Source of the DNA: Silene latifolia
Taxonomy: Eukaryota; Streptophyta; Magnoliopsida; Caryophyllales; Caryophyllaceae
Length of the DNA stretch: 64,000 nucleotides
NCBI RefSeq assembly: GCF_048544455.1
Contig: NC_133538.1
Coordinates: forward strand, 440,570,311 to 440,634,310
Direction: 5' to 3'
The first letter of the stretch is position 1, and each line of letters opens with the position of its first letter. The notes under the pieces were generated by a model that searched no databases, was not told the origin of the DNA, and saw nothing but the letters and a program-made list of their open reading frames with translations. Both the position numbers and the translations under genes were made by a program. Positions 44,430 to 56,035 of this stretch are shown here, in pieces.

Positions 44430-46618
44430 GATGATTTTGGAACCTGTAACAAATGAACTTAATGAACGTAGCGAGTCTAATAAAATGAACCTGGTGTATG
44501 TGTGATGGGAGCCCCAGCTGATGCTAGATTTTGGATGAGTAGGCGCCCTCATTTGAAAAACTTGGCCCCATGGTACTTAAGGCAGTCACAGGGTATGGGG
44601 ATGTGGAGTCCGTGTGTATGTATGCAATGTGTATGTTAGTTGTGTCGGAGTTATTTGTGGTCGAGTCTTTGTTAATGTAGAGATGGGTATGGTAGTTGCG
44701 ATTGGATGGTGTATAGTGAATAATTGGCATGATTAGTGAGCTTGTACGATGATTATGAGAAATGTGACAAGAGTTTATTTGATAGAATGCGTGAAAATGT
44801 GAAAGTGCATGCCGTAATATGAAGGTGATCATGTTAGTGTTTGCTTCAGGTTGTTAGTAACGGTAATTATATACGAGTTTATAAGCCCTACCGTAATTAA
44901 AATTATGATAGTTAAAGAAGTGTTGAGTTATAATATGAGAAATAGCATATAGTAATGCGTATATGCCTTGTTTATTGGTTGAAACTTTTCGCTGCGTGAC
45001 GATCGATTTATGTTGAATAATTTGCTTATGATTGAAATTGGAACATGATAGGCCTTAGTGTGCTATGTAGAGTATGCATTTATATGACATATGAAAGAAT
45101 GATTAATCGTTAATTATATGTTTCGTATTGTCGTGGACATGAGTTTGCTAGTAATGTGGTAAGATAAGTTTTAAGTATAATATGGTGATGTAATTGTGTA
45201 TGTAAATGGCTCGGTAGCAGGTAAACCGAGTTGGGTAAATTTGTGGTAGCATAATATGACATGAATCTTACCTGTTGAGACGTATGATATGCTTGGGTAC
45301 TAATGGTAATACGAGCAAGTGTGATAATTAGTGCCGAATTCCGAACTTAGTTTGGAATCGACACGCGATATTATTTTTGCAGGAATCTTCAAATTTATCT
45401 CGTATTTCTGACCGGGTACTTAACCTTACTTGACCGAGTGTGAATGCTTACTAGACCGAGTAGACCTCACTCGATCTAGTTAGGAAGCTATGACGTCGGG
45501 ATGTGGAAATTTTCTGCAGATACTCGACGAAATAGCACCTACTCGATCGAGTAGAGGGCACTCGATCGAGTACCCTAGGCAGTCGATCGAGTAGGCTACA
45601 GTACCGAGCTTCTTACGGGTTTCTTAAAACCCCTATTTCTTCTTACACTCCTCATTCTTTCCTCTTGTTTCGAACCCTAATCCCTAATTCTCTCACAAAT
45701 CTCTCCTCTTCTCTTGTGTTGGTGGTGATTATTTGGGTTATTAGCTTGTTAATTTCATTCTTTAACTTTCCTATCTAGCCAAGGTATGAACTCCTTCCTT
45801 ATTTATGTGCTTTTATTACTTTGTATTTGTTAGGATGGTGGTATAATCTGAAACTTTCGATTCATAGGGGCGAATTATTGATTTTAATTGTTGAAATATG
45901 ATCCACATGCTTCCCTTTCATGAATATTGGTGATTAATTGCTGTAAAGATAGGCTAGAAATTGCAAAATTAGGGGCGAAATTTCTAGGGTTACAAAATCA
46001 AAATCGATTTTTGGTTGTTTCCTATATGTTGGATGATGTAATTGAGTGCTATATGTTACACATACTATGTTAGAAGTTGGATTTTGGTGATTTTCATCTT
46101 AAAACTTGCCTTAAAACTCCGTCTTAAATGTGCCCCAAATTAAAATTCGTTTTCTACATCTGAAATTTGGTGTTGGATATGATTGTTTAAGTAAGGGTTA
46201 ATTTTCAATATGATAATGGTGATGTTAATTGATGGTGAATATGTTAAAACCGTTACAGCTGTAGAGACCGTCTGACAAGTTTAAATGAGTTGTTTGTTTC
46301 TAATATTGAAAGTTGATGATGATATGTATTAAATTTCCTTTCTATGAGTATGTATGAATTTCTCACATAATGTTAAGTAATTATATGAAATAGCGTATTG
46401 AGTCATTACATAATATCCGAACTGGTTGAGTAGATGTTGTTATCATGCTAAATCATTCAACTATGGAGATCGTCTGAATTACCATAAACTGAGATTATAT
46501 ATTGAATTGGGAACTTGTTGGTGAATGTGTGTACCTAGCTCAGAATTTAAAGTTCGATTGCGTGAATTATGTGCCTTATATGTTGATGCAAGTTGGTTTA
46601 AGTTATATGCTGAAACAG
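44430..46618 (+). other. Leader of element E with second palindrome cluster
   Basis: No ORF of note. At 45420-45595 lie degenerate and exact palindromes, including copies at 45541, 45560 and 45581. Then come AACCCCTATTTCTTC and CCTCTTGTTTCGAACCCTAA, resembling the transcribed start of an LTR. This could be an internal promoter for the ORF or a relic of an older LTR. Confidence 0.6.
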
Positions 46619-48198
46619 ATGCCAAGACTGAACATAGGGACCCGACAGAGCAAGAGAGGGTGGGCTTCACAATCCGAGCCTGGGGAAGGTAGTGGACCCG
46701 TAGTACCCGCGGTACCGGAGTACCCTACGGTAGTGTTTGTAGATTTTAAACAGAGAGAGCGTTTTGTGGTTTTGCAAAAACGCAAAATGAGGCCAACTCG
46801 GTGTGTGGATACCACACTTTTGACTGATTTGGGAATAAAGACGGATGTCCGTCACATATTTGAGACTTTGGGGTTTACGGGGTTGTATCGGCTGAGGAAA
46901 CATTCCTACCCTTTTCTTACTTTGGAGTTTATGAGCTCCTTTAGTTATGACCCAACTGCCCAAACCGTTGAGTTTCGGTTAATGAACACAAGTTTCTTGC
47001 TGACCATGGACCTTTTCGCTTCTCACCTTGGGTTGGCCAAGCCTCCCAAGGATTCCATCACTGATATTCCTGCTGAGTGCGGTGTGTTCCGCCTAATGCC
47101 TTGTCTTACCAGAAAGCCAGCTCCCACCTCAAGCAACATGTTGATTAATGATGTTCAGCATGTTACCTTGAGGATCTTTCTTCGTTCTCTTTTGCACCTC
47201 CTTTATGATAGACCGGATATCAGTAAACTAAACAACCATGAGGTGTTGCTTCTGATGTTTTACCTCAACCCGGAGTGGACCGAGAGGGTGGTCTTTAATG
47301 CTCCTGCCATAGCCTGCACTAGCCTTGCTTTGATGGCTACGGCCACTTCCCAGTACTTGAGTTGTGGCGCTATCGCCACTCGGCTAGGTGAAAAGCTAAC
47401 CACCTTTGAGGCTTCGTCCGAGTATGTTCCTCTGGCTACACCGGTGCCTACTATGGACCGTGACTACTACCTCGACCTGAAATGGTTGAGAACGTTAGCT
47501 GATGGCAGCCTAGCATGGAGGGTGGGGGCATGAGCTGGATGAAGATTCCGGCTCCCGAGCACCTCCCACTGACAGAGCCGTTAGACCCGGTGGTTATAGC
47601 AGTGGACTCCGATGAGGAGGAGGAGGAGGGTGATGGTGGACCTCGACAGTTGCGGACGTACATCATCGATGACACGATCCTCCAGGTGATGCCCGAGCCG
47701 AAGAAGGGAGAGAATGCAGCCGTTGTGGAGGAGAGGCCTAGGTTGGGGAGGGGACCCCGTCGAGTGAAGGAGAGGACCGCTAAGACTAGACCACGACCGG
47801 TAGCACCACCGCAGCAGCACCCTTTTCCGTGCTACCCCTACCTCGACACCCCGGAGACGTGATCGAGCTACTTGGCAGAGAGAGTGTCATCCACTTTGAC
47901 ACTCAGGAATATGCATGAGATGGCGTACACTCAGGGGATAGGAACCGAGGGACCGCATCCGGTATGGTGGAGTGGAGTTGGGGATTATAGTGGAGTTTTC
48001 CACTCTTACGGGGTGGATCAGTCAGCTTGGGGGACATCGCAGTCCTTTGTCTTTGGCGGCTTGACCCCATGGTACGTGAGTCCTGGAGCTGGAGCGGGGG
48101 TTGATACTGGTGTTGGGTCATCGGGAGCGGGCACATCAAGAGGCGAAGGTGGCGGAGATGAGGTGATGGAGGAGGAGGAGCAACAGCAGCAGGAGTGA
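46619..48198 (+). pseudogene. Athila ORF1-like gene of element E
   Basis: The likely start is the Met at 46619 (MPRLNIGTRQSKRGW); the open frame extends up to 46502. To 47533 it encodes LGIKTDVRHIFETLGFTGLY, LTLEFMSSFSYDPTAQTVEF, MDLFASHLGLAKPPKD and ISKLNNHEVLLLMFYLNP, the pattern of Athila ORF1-type proteins of plants. A frameshift near 47500-47530 continues in another frame (PLDPVVIAVDSDEEEEEGDG), with a TGA at 47860 that looks like a changed CGA. The tail ends EEEEQQQQE at 48198. No RT-related motif is present. Function is unknown; family assignment is by pattern. Confidence 0.75.
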
Positions 48199-49563
48199 TA
48201 CTCATATTCTTTACCTTTGTGTTTGGTTGATGGTAGTCGTTGTTAGCTTATGGTAGTTATTGGTTGTTAGAACTTTTATTTTCGGATTTATATGGTTGGC
48301 TATAAGGCCGGATTTACTAGCTTGACTTGATTGCAGGATTTTGTGAGTCGGGAAGTCATTCTGACTCAAGTTATGTGATGATTATGTATATATGTATGCG
48401 GGTTATGACAGGTTTTCCAAGGTATTTGACCTGTAGGTACTCGACAGAGTACCCCATACTCGGTCGAGTAGCTACAGGTGTGACAGAATTGAGGCATTCT
48501 GATCTCAGGGCTAATCGATCGAGTAGCCAAGACACTCGATCGAGTAGCGGGCACTCGATCGAGTACCACTACATACTCGATCGAGTAGCACTGTTACAGG
48601 AACCTTTCAAAAATTAAAATTGTTTAATGGTTACATAATTACATGTGTGATGTTTAGCATGGTTATTGATGCTTAGTAACACCTTTGAACCGTTAATTTC
48701 ATAGGTTCGAAGTCGCGCTTGGGTTTTATATGCATATTGGTAACAAATAGTGAAGTAGTGATTGTTTCTTGTTGCTTTAATCCTACATCCGCCATATTTA
48801 CTATCCATTCATCGGCGTTACATCTTTTCATACACTTGTACATATGCTATTAACATGCCTTCTCGATGGCGGCTAGTTATTCAGGTGGGTTGTGTATGTT
48901 TTCTAGTTTAATGAGTATATGATTAATGAGTATTGTCCATAATAAATAATATGGTTTTGATTTATGTTACGATGCAAGTAATAGGTAACATGTGTGGTAA
49001 TTTGGTGGTGAACTTCGGGGACGAAGTTCCTTTTTATAGGGGAAGAGTAATGTCGCAAAATGAAAAGGCTGATTTACAAAGTTTTCTATTACTTTGGTCA
49101 CATTGCTTGTATGAAGTTGTAAGTGGTTACCTTAGTCGTTGAGTAATTCATGCGTCGAAGTGAAAGTTGATAGTATGTTGCCATGTGTCAGGTGTCGTAA
49201 TAGAATCGCGTTGTTGAGTAACATGGTGGTATAGTCATGCGGCATGTTGATGTGAGATACGTTTCGTGTTGTGTGTTGTTACTAGTGAGTGGGGTAATCT
49301 CATAATATGTTGGGTAATCGTTGATGGTGTTGGTTCGTATTGCGAGATTGGTATTTTATATGATAGTTTGTAAGAGCCGATATATATATATATATATATA
49401 TATATAGAGTGTTAGACAGTGATGATGATGACATGGGGGATGGCATTTCAGGGGAATAGTGACCTGTGTCGAAAGAGTAGTGATGTCGTTGTGTTCCGTG
49501 TCTTGTGCTTTGAGTTATGTGAGTTGAACTTCGGGGACGAAGTTTTTTTTAAGGGGGGGAGAC
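48199..49563 (+). other. 3' region of element E with palindromes, older 3'-end relic and TA repeat
   Basis: Palindromes at 48439, 48458, 48513, 48534, 48553 and 48575. At about 49008-49050, GAACTTCGGGGACGAAGTTC followed by CTTTTTATAGGGGAAGAG repeats in decayed form the element's true 3' end at 49526-49563 (GAACTTCGGGGACGAAGTTT then AAGGGGGGGAGAC). A TA microsatellite lies at 49380-49405. The second copy is the polypurine tract. No coding region seen. Confidence 0.7.
49551..49563 (+). other. Polypurine tract of element E
   Basis: AAGGGGGGGAGAC directly before the 3' LTR start at 49564, preceded by the inverted repeat ACTTCGGGGACGAAGT, a common arrangement in Tekay/Del chromoviruses. Confidence 0.85.
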
Positions 49564-50817
49564 TGTAATACCCGCCCTTTTAGAGACTCTTTGACCAGCG
49601 TTGACTGACCTTGGGAGCGGTAATAGTCCTTAGAAATGCGTGCCAAAGTTATCTTGAGTTGTGAGTTATGTGTGGTACTCGATAGAATAGAGGCTACTCG
49701 ATCGAGTAGCGTGGTTTCTCGATCGATTAGGGGGACACTCGATCGAGTAGGTTGGACACTCGATCGAGTAACGGGTTTTCAGCGAGGGTTTTTAATCGCG
49801 TTTTATTAAATCCGCAAATAATTTCCGCCTCTTTTCTTCAATCCTTTAGTCGCCTCTTTCCTTTCCCTTCACCATAAAACCTCCATGGAAGCTTTTGAAG
49901 GTTCTTATGCCTTAGGAGAACGTAACTTGAGTCGGGTAGCGGTCTTTTGCCGGGTTTCTCCTTGTAGGTATGTCGTCATCATCATCTGTATCCTTATCTT
50001 TGCAGTTAGGGTTTGCTTGGTAGTAATAGATGATTGTGTTGTGGTTATAGGCATTGCTTGATTGCGGGATATGTCGTATGTTGGCATGGATTGGTTGCAG
50101 TTCCTTAAAGGTAGGTTCGCCTACTCAGTTTCTGTAGATGGTCTAGTGTGTCGATTGTTGTGGTTGTGTTGTGGTGGTGTTGTGTTGCTGATAGTTATGA
50201 TTATTTGTCTCTGGTTCTTGAGATGCGTTCTCGGCTGAGTGGAGTCACTTGCGGGAGTGGCTTCACGCCTTAGTTTCGCCCTCCGTGGAACCCACCACGG
50301 GAGGGGATGTGCACATTAATGGGACAGGGTTATCGCTCGGTATGATGAGCGGGGCTTAGGTGGGAACGGCTGCGGTCCCCCATTGGCAGGGCTGGTCCGG
50401 TGGACAGTCGGTGAGATTTGATTGGAGTGGGTGTGATTGTGTGCGTGACTGATTGTGTTGTGTTGTATTGCTAGATGTCGTTGGTATTGCCATGTCTTAT
50501 CTCAATACTGACCTTGTGTGGTTGTCTTGTTGTTTTATGTGTCTGCCGTGATCCCTTATGGTGAGCAGTCTGTCTTAGCAGGTGTTGATAGCTGGAGTCC
50601 GGGCAGGGATGAGTTTTCACGAGATTTGATAGTAATAGCGAGTAGCCATTGAGTTGTATCTTTTATATCGTCTGTTGCCTTTAAATCACTTGTAATGTAA
50701 CCTAATAGTTCTTTTATCGACATTTGATTATTACTGTCCTCGGGCAACCGAGATGGTAATACCCTTATATGCTAAGGAAGGCCTAGTTAAGGCTCCTCTG
50801 GATATGGGGGTGTTACA
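49564..50817 (+). repeat. 3' LTR of element E
   Basis: 1254 bp, TGTAATACCC...GTGTTACA. It carries five palindromes and the hairpin module (about 50225-50420). Right flank GATGC is the target duplication. Confidence 0.92.
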
Positions 50818-50822
50818 GATGC

Positions 50823-51126
50823 TATGCTTTTAGATTTGTGCACTCGTGTGGCGAGGATGGAGCGGGACCACACATTAGTTGGTTTTCTTGTATATGACTG
50901 ATATGCTCGAGACGGGAGGTTGCCACCTCCCGATTGGCCCCATCCATCTTGTTACAGGTTTCTTGAGGGCCGAGCTGCCACGGATACTGCTGATGTTGCG
51001 GCGACTGTTCCTAAGCAGCCTTCTACGACTGCTACAACTACTACTTTGGAAGAGGGTACGAGAAGTGATGGTGCTGAGGTGGGAGCCCTTTCTGATGAGG
51101 ATAACCCGGATTTTATGGGCGCTTAG
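50823..51126 (+). pseudogene. Athila ORF1-like region of element C, last piece
   Basis: Resumes after element E as LDLCTRVARMERDHTLVGF, shifts frame near 50890, then PPPDWPHPSCYRFLEG and a Thr/Glu-rich end (SDEDNPDFMGA) with TAG at 51124. It follows directly from the coding sequence at 43137 when E and one GATGC copy are removed. Confidence 0.7.
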
Positions 51127-52798
51127 TGGCATCTGCTGGCCACGACCTCCCCATGTTTGTTGCTGGTTTGGGGAGGTCTGTATTGTGGTGTGTAAGTTCT
51201 CTTTTCTTTTTTTTCATATTCATTTGCATTTCATTTTAGTTATGTGCCCCTTTCCCCTAATTTTTTGTATGCTGTTGTTGTTTGCTAAACACAATGAAGG
51301 CATTGTATGATTTGGTTTGGGGAGGGTATACATATGTCTGTTTGGCATCCATATGCATATTTCTTGCATTTCCGCATGCATTTTGTTCAAAAAAAAATTG
51401 AAAAATTTCAAAAAAAATACAAAAATATGTTTGCATTTAATTTGCATTTAGGTAGAGTCTTAGGTTGATTCGGAGTGGTCATATAACAATGAAGACATTG
51501 CTTTTATACTCTTGCTAACTCATTCAAGCCTTGCACTGTTGGACACCCTATTTTGATAAATTTATTTACATAGTCTACGAGTTTTTAATAAATTCTACCA
51601 AACAAGTAGACTTGACCTATATGTTGGCAAACTACTTATACATTCTAAGGTTTAGAACTTATAAACCGGTGACATTTATGACCGGTTTTATTTAGGATGT
51701 GAGTAGTACTCCTTACAAAGCATGTAATATTAATTTGCACAAGCATGAAATTTGTCTCTTATTACCTACATACACTCGGGTTTGTGGCGGTGACACATGA
51801 AGAGAGGCGACCCTTCCTTTATACTTTACTCTTATTATCTTCACATTAGCGAAATTTGCCTTGTTTTGACCCATTTATTCAACTACATTCCTATATGGCC
51901 TACCCCTGTCAAGCTAGTCTTGTTGGTAAGTTTTGGAAGCCATGTTGTGGTAATTTTATGAAGAATGCTTGTGTTGGAAGGAAGGTGAAAAATTGATGAA
52001 TGAAAAAAAAGTATTGAAAAAGAAATGAAGAAAAAAGTGATGGAAAAAAAGATATGGAAAGGAAAAAAAATGAAAAGGAAAAAACAAAAAAAAAGAAATG
52101 AAGTTGTAAAAGAAAAAAAAAAAGAGTGACATTCTTTTTACTCTTATGTTGATTAGATTTATTATTTGAGGAGTATTGTTGATATTGTGAGTGAGTTTAT
52201 GCCACATTTGGCATTGTGCTTAATTTCAGATATTGGATTAGAAGTGGAATATCCTTACTTTTGGTTGTGTTCGGTGCTAGCTTGGCTTTTACCTCCACAT
52301 ATCTAAATCATTTTACCCCTTCTTACCCATTTACCTCACCTCACATTCATATGTAAGTCCTCGACATGTGTTATGGACCTTGTTTGGTTGGAGTGTATGT
52401 GTACGGTAGCAAGAGATATCTATCATGTTAGACTGCATGCATTCTTTTGTAGGTCGTAGTTAGGTGAGCGACTATTATCCTTCTCTCTTACAAAATTTGT
52501 ACTCACCTTGTGCTTATAATGAGAGATGAGTGACCCGTGAGAGTTCGACATAAATGTTCATGTAAGGTCGATGGTTTGGTAGTTTTTGGTCATTTATTTA
52601 ACTCGTTTGCACTTGAAATTTGTGTGCTTAATCGCTTTGGAATTTGTTCCTTAGCAAGGGTGTTACATTTGCATTAAATTGGTTTATCGAGTCTTTTGTA
52701 TAGCTAGCTCTGAGTTTTATGTTGCTCCATTAGCCCCATTTTATGTCTTGTGTCTATTACTTGCTTGAGGACAAGCAAGGGTTTGGTTTTGGGAGATT
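51127..52798 (+). other. 3' untranslated region of element C
   Basis: No coding region. It has GTTTGGGGAGG motifs (51168, 51313) and CAATGAAGGCATTG / CAATGAAGACATTG inverted motifs (51290, 51488), as is usual in Athila 3' regions. A purine-rich, A-dominated tract lies at 51980-52130 (GAAAAAAAAGTATTGAAAAAG and similar). It ends with GCTTGAGGACAAGC (a perfect inverted repeat, 52763-52776) and the polypurine run GGTTTGGTTTTGGGAGA (52780-52796). Confidence 0.75.
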
Positions 52799-53948
52799 TG
52801 ATGCTTGCCTTTTTGACGTATTTATTTACTTATCCGGCACGCATTTCTATGAATTTATTTGTTATATTCTCTCCATTTTCCCTCCATATTTGCTACTTTG
52901 GTGTATTTCATGTCCTATTGCATGATTTGAAGCGCATTTACGCATTTACAAGCCAAATCCGTCTCAGTAAAGCAAGAAGGAAGTCGATCGACTTCAGCTT
53001 ATATTTTGCTAGACATCGGCATGTTTACATGTTTATCGCTTAAGTTTTTGTTTTACTTTCTTGGTGGGCTTGGACTATATAAGCTCCTCTAAACTTTGTT
53101 TAAGGCATCTCGTTTTCATTTGCGGAAAAACAAAATTACGTTGCTTTCTTCTAAACTTTTTAGATCTAGATTATTTCTCTTTCTCTATCGCTCATACTCA
53201 ATTTCCAATCGGTAATTTTAATTCCTCTTTTCCCTTAATTCTTCTTTGTTAATTTTATTTATTTCTCTGTTATTATTATTAGCTTAATTTATGTTGTTTA
53301 ATTTCCGAATTAATTTCATTATGAATTCTTTCCATTTATCGTCTTATTCAATTATTATTGTTTTAAATTTCATTACGAGTAGCTAAACCCCTTTTGCTAG
53401 GATTTAGGGGAGCCATGGATTGAGACGATATTAATCGGGTAATTTGTTTAGTCGATATAATTGGTCTATGTTGTTAATTGTTATATTTAATTGCTTTTAA
53501 CTGGTTAAGTCGACGTAATTGCTTAACTGAATTGGTAAACCCCGACCTAAGGTCGAGAGCCTTGAAAGGGTTAGACCTGTCACACACATTAGAGTGCCCT
53601 AGTAAGTTGCGAGAGTCCGCTAGAAGCTTTCTAGGGCGAATAGCGGACCGAGATGACCTTTTCACTACCCTATAAACCGGTAATTGAGACTGGCCTATGA
53701 CCCTACCTATGACCCGTAATAATCCATGGTGAGCCGATGTCCTAGCTCCTTTCTCTTATATTTTTCTCGACTCAATTTATCTCTTTAAACCTTTTATTTT
53801 ATCAAAAAAACCCCGTTGGTTACTCAGACAGACTTAAATTGACAATTAGATTGCAAATAGCCTCCCTGTAGATACGATCCCGGCTTCCCTAGCTATATTA
53901 GTTAGAGACCAGTTGGTTTTTTTTATATAGGTTGCGACAGCCGTATCA
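52799..53948 (+). repeat. 3' LTR of element C
   Basis: 1150 bp, TGATGCTTGCC...GCCGTATCA. Aligns with 38842-40012. Followed by target duplication CCCAC. Confidence 0.9.
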
Positions 53949-54832
53949 CCCACTACCTCTGCGGGTACAGGTGCGCCGATTTTGCTCGACAACTGGCACC
54001 ATGAGATGGAGAATGTGGTGGGATAAGGTGAAGGACATTGCTTTAGATATCTATAGGAAGCAGGGTAAGACTGCAATCCCGTGGTCTGAGTTCAAGAGAG
54101 CTATTAGGCAGGAGTTCGTTCTGGAGCATGTTCGCAGCAAGCTACGTGATGAGTTTGATTCTTTTAAGATGACGGAGGACATGACAGTGACAGAGTACTA
54201 TCACAAGTTCAATAAGAAAACAAGGTATGCTGAGTATATGGGGCTAAATCAGGAGAACTTAGCACTTCGCTTTGAGAAAGGGTTGACTTATCAGACTATG
54301 GAGAAGCTACTGGCGGGGACGGACTAAGAGGTTGGTCGAAATGGCCAAGGAAAATAAAGAGAAGGGCTCGGAAAAGATGAAGGTCGAGAGTGATGGCGGT
54401 GTCCAATCTAGTTACAAGAGGGGTAACCACAATCAGGCAAGGGCTTATTCTTATAGGTCGGGCTTTATGAAGGATCTTCTTATGGGCATGGTCGTGGTAG
54501 TAGCAGCAGCTGGGGTATCTCGTGTTTTAACTGTGGCGGTGTTGGTCACAAGAGGCATGAGTGTACTAGCGCAGAGGGAAGGGGCTTTCAGAGACAGTCT
54601 CAGGGGAGCTTTTCACAAGGACCGACGCAAACCTATGCTAGCAACCGGCCAGCTGGGTCGTGGAAAAACCAAGGAGGGCAGAGTAACAACAATGGTGGGT
54701 TCAACCGCAATGGCGGTAATTCTTATCAGAGACCAGTGGCTAATACCAATCAGGTGTCAGCTGCCAAGCCTTCTACATCATCTAGTACAGTGTAAGGGGG
54801 AGGTCAAAAGAGCAGTGGCAAGCTTTTCATGA
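53949..54832 (+). pseudogene. gag of element D (second piece)
   Basis: Continues from 38841: TSAGTGAPILLDNWHHEMEN in one frame, a frameshift near 54010, then WSEFKRAIRQEFVLEHVRSK and MTVTEYYHKFNKKTRYAEYM, the retrotransposon gag domain. A TAA at 54325 and another frame change follow. The zinc knuckle CFNCGGVGHKRHEC lies at 54531-54572 and is intact. The tail is Gly/Asn/Gln-rich. Confidence 0.85.
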
Positions 54833-55609
54833 TGGATAAGCAAGCTACTGAGGATGATGCTCACGTGATCACCGGTACTTTTATTGTTAACAACGTTTCT
54901 ACCTTTGTTTTATTTGATTCGGGGGCGTCGTATTTATTTGAATAGTCAAGTCATGCTAGGTCTATGGGTTTGAGAGAGTTTGAGTCTGTAAAAGATGAGG
55001 TTTTTATACCGACTGGTGAGTCAGTGTATTGTGGGAAACTGTATAAAGGGGTGTCCATGGTTGTTGGGCAAGTTGATCTTCCAGTTGACTTGTTGGAGTT
55101 TCCTATGGGTGGTTTTGAGATGATAGTCGGGATGGACTGGTTGGGTAAGTATAAAGCTAGAATAGACTGTCACCAAAAGAAAGTTTCTTTGAGAGGTCCT
55201 AAGGGGGCTAGTATGTCTTATCGTGGGTTTGTTATTAAACCCAAAGTCAAGGTGATTGCACCGGTGACATTGAAGTCTTACTTGAGGAAGGGGTGTCCTT
55301 TAATCTATGCCATGTGAAAGATACTAGTATGGTAGAATCGACAGCAGCTAAGATACCAATGGTCGGAGAGTTTCCATATATTTTTCCAGATGAAATACCC
55401 TGTTTATCGCCAAAGAGGGAGATCGATTTCAGTGTGGAGTTGAAACCAGGGACGGTAGAACCGACAGCAGCTAAGATACCAGTGATCGGAGAGTTTCCAG
55501 ATATTTTTCCAGATGAAATACTGGGTGTACCGCCGAAGAGGGAGATCGATTTCAGTGTGGAGTTGAAACCAGCGATGGGACCGATCTCTAAGGCCCCGTA
55601 CCATATGGG
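54833..55609 (+). pseudogene. Protease and RT start of element D, truncated
   Basis: MDKQATEDDAHVITGTF, then the protease FVLFDSGASYLFE with active DSG and a TAG just after. IVGMDWLGKYKARIDCHQKK marks the end of protease. A frameshift near 55300 leads to an RT start with a 123-bp in-frame duplication. VELKPAMGPISKAPYHMG is the last element D sequence before the copia LTR fragment at 55610. RT catalytic motifs are not present. Confidence 0.85.
55331..55576 (+). repeat. 123-bp in-frame tandem duplication in D pol
   Basis: GGTAGAATCGACAGCAGCTA at 55331 recurs as GGTAGAACCGACAGCAGCTA at 55454. Both units encode TAAKIP-x2-GEFP-x-IFPDEI followed by PKREIDFSVELKP, 41 codons each. The copies differ at about ten positions. 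Confidence 0.9.
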
Positions 55610-56035
55610 TGTTAGAAATTATTAATCTCATTAATTTACATATTCATATATGAATCAATTTATTTAGTCATATAATAAATTCTAGATCTTATGCATGCAA
55701 ACATAAATTAAAAGAGAAGAAATCATCAACCCTTACTATGATAATTTCGGTTTTATGGGCATCAACAAGATCTCCTTCTTGTTAGTTCTTGAGCTTTCCA
55801 ATAATGGATGAACAAGATTCATGTTTAGAATCTCTCCCAAAAGCATATACCCAAGGAAATCTCTTAATAACTAATATTATTTTATACTAGAAATAATATA
55901 AGTCTTACTATAAAATTGACAAAAAAATTATAATTTTGCTCGTGAAAAATCGGTTCAAGAGGGAGTAATTATGTGAGTTTATTTCTCGTCTCAAGCCTAG
56001 CATGTAAGTATGAGGGTGTAAAAATCCTCTTCTAT
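55610..56035 (-). repeat. Copia LTR fragment (F-related)
   Basis: Begins TGTTAGAAATTATTAATCTC like the LTR of F in the same orientation and follows it through GATCTTATGCATGCAAACAT and TTGAGCTTTCC with many substitutions and indels. Similarity fades after about 56035. Its left edge is the end of recognisable element D. Confidence 0.75.

Larger units (their letters stand above)
43138..50817 (+). mobile_element. Element E: non-autonomous element with chromovirus-type LTRs and Athila-like ORF
   Basis: LTRs 43138-44414 and 49564-50817 (very similar), target duplication GATGC at 43133-43137 and 50818-50822. The initiator tRNA-Met primer site, LTR ends and hairpin module match element D, as does the polypurine end AAGGGGGGGAGAC. 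The interior (5.1 kb) has no protease, RT or integrase, only an Athila ORF1-like gene. It is likely mobilised by a D-like chromovirus. It is among the youngest insertions judged from LTR similarity. Confidence 0.88.
38842..53948 (+). mobile_element. Element C: Athila-type retrotransposon without pol, split by element E
   Basis: LTRs 38842-40012 and 52799-53948, target duplication CCCAC at 38837-38841 and 53949-53953. Internal parts: tRNA-Asp type primer site, gag (40140-42116), an ORF1-like region in two pieces around E (42136-43137 and 50823-51126), and a long 3' untranslated region. Protease, RT, RNase H and integrase are all missing, so it is non-autonomous. It inserted into the gag of element D. 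Confidence 0.9.
27574..55609 (+). mobile_element. Element D: Tekay/Del-like chromovirus, split by F and C and cut at its right end
   Basis: Pieces: 5' LTR 27574-28932, primer site and leader 28933-29327, leader and gag start 38253-38841, gag-protease-RT start 53949-55609. The gaps are elements F and C, each with matching target duplications, so the pieces join cleanly. Lineage is inferred from the initiator tRNA-Met primer site, the CCHC gag and FDSGAS protease. Only the start of RT is present; the rest, including integrase and 3' LTR, is right of the window or lost. Confidence 0.85.

Noticed and set aside
44144..44832. Minus-strand ORFs in and after the LTR of E
   Set aside because: Low-complexity chance frames, repeated in both LTRs, opposite to the element.
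49380..49405. TA repeat as a regulatory element
   Set aside because: A simple microsatellite, common and variable in plant repeats.
52750..53043. ORFs at 38844-39206 and 52750-53043 as genes
   Set aside because: The same frame in the two LTRs of element C; no domain.
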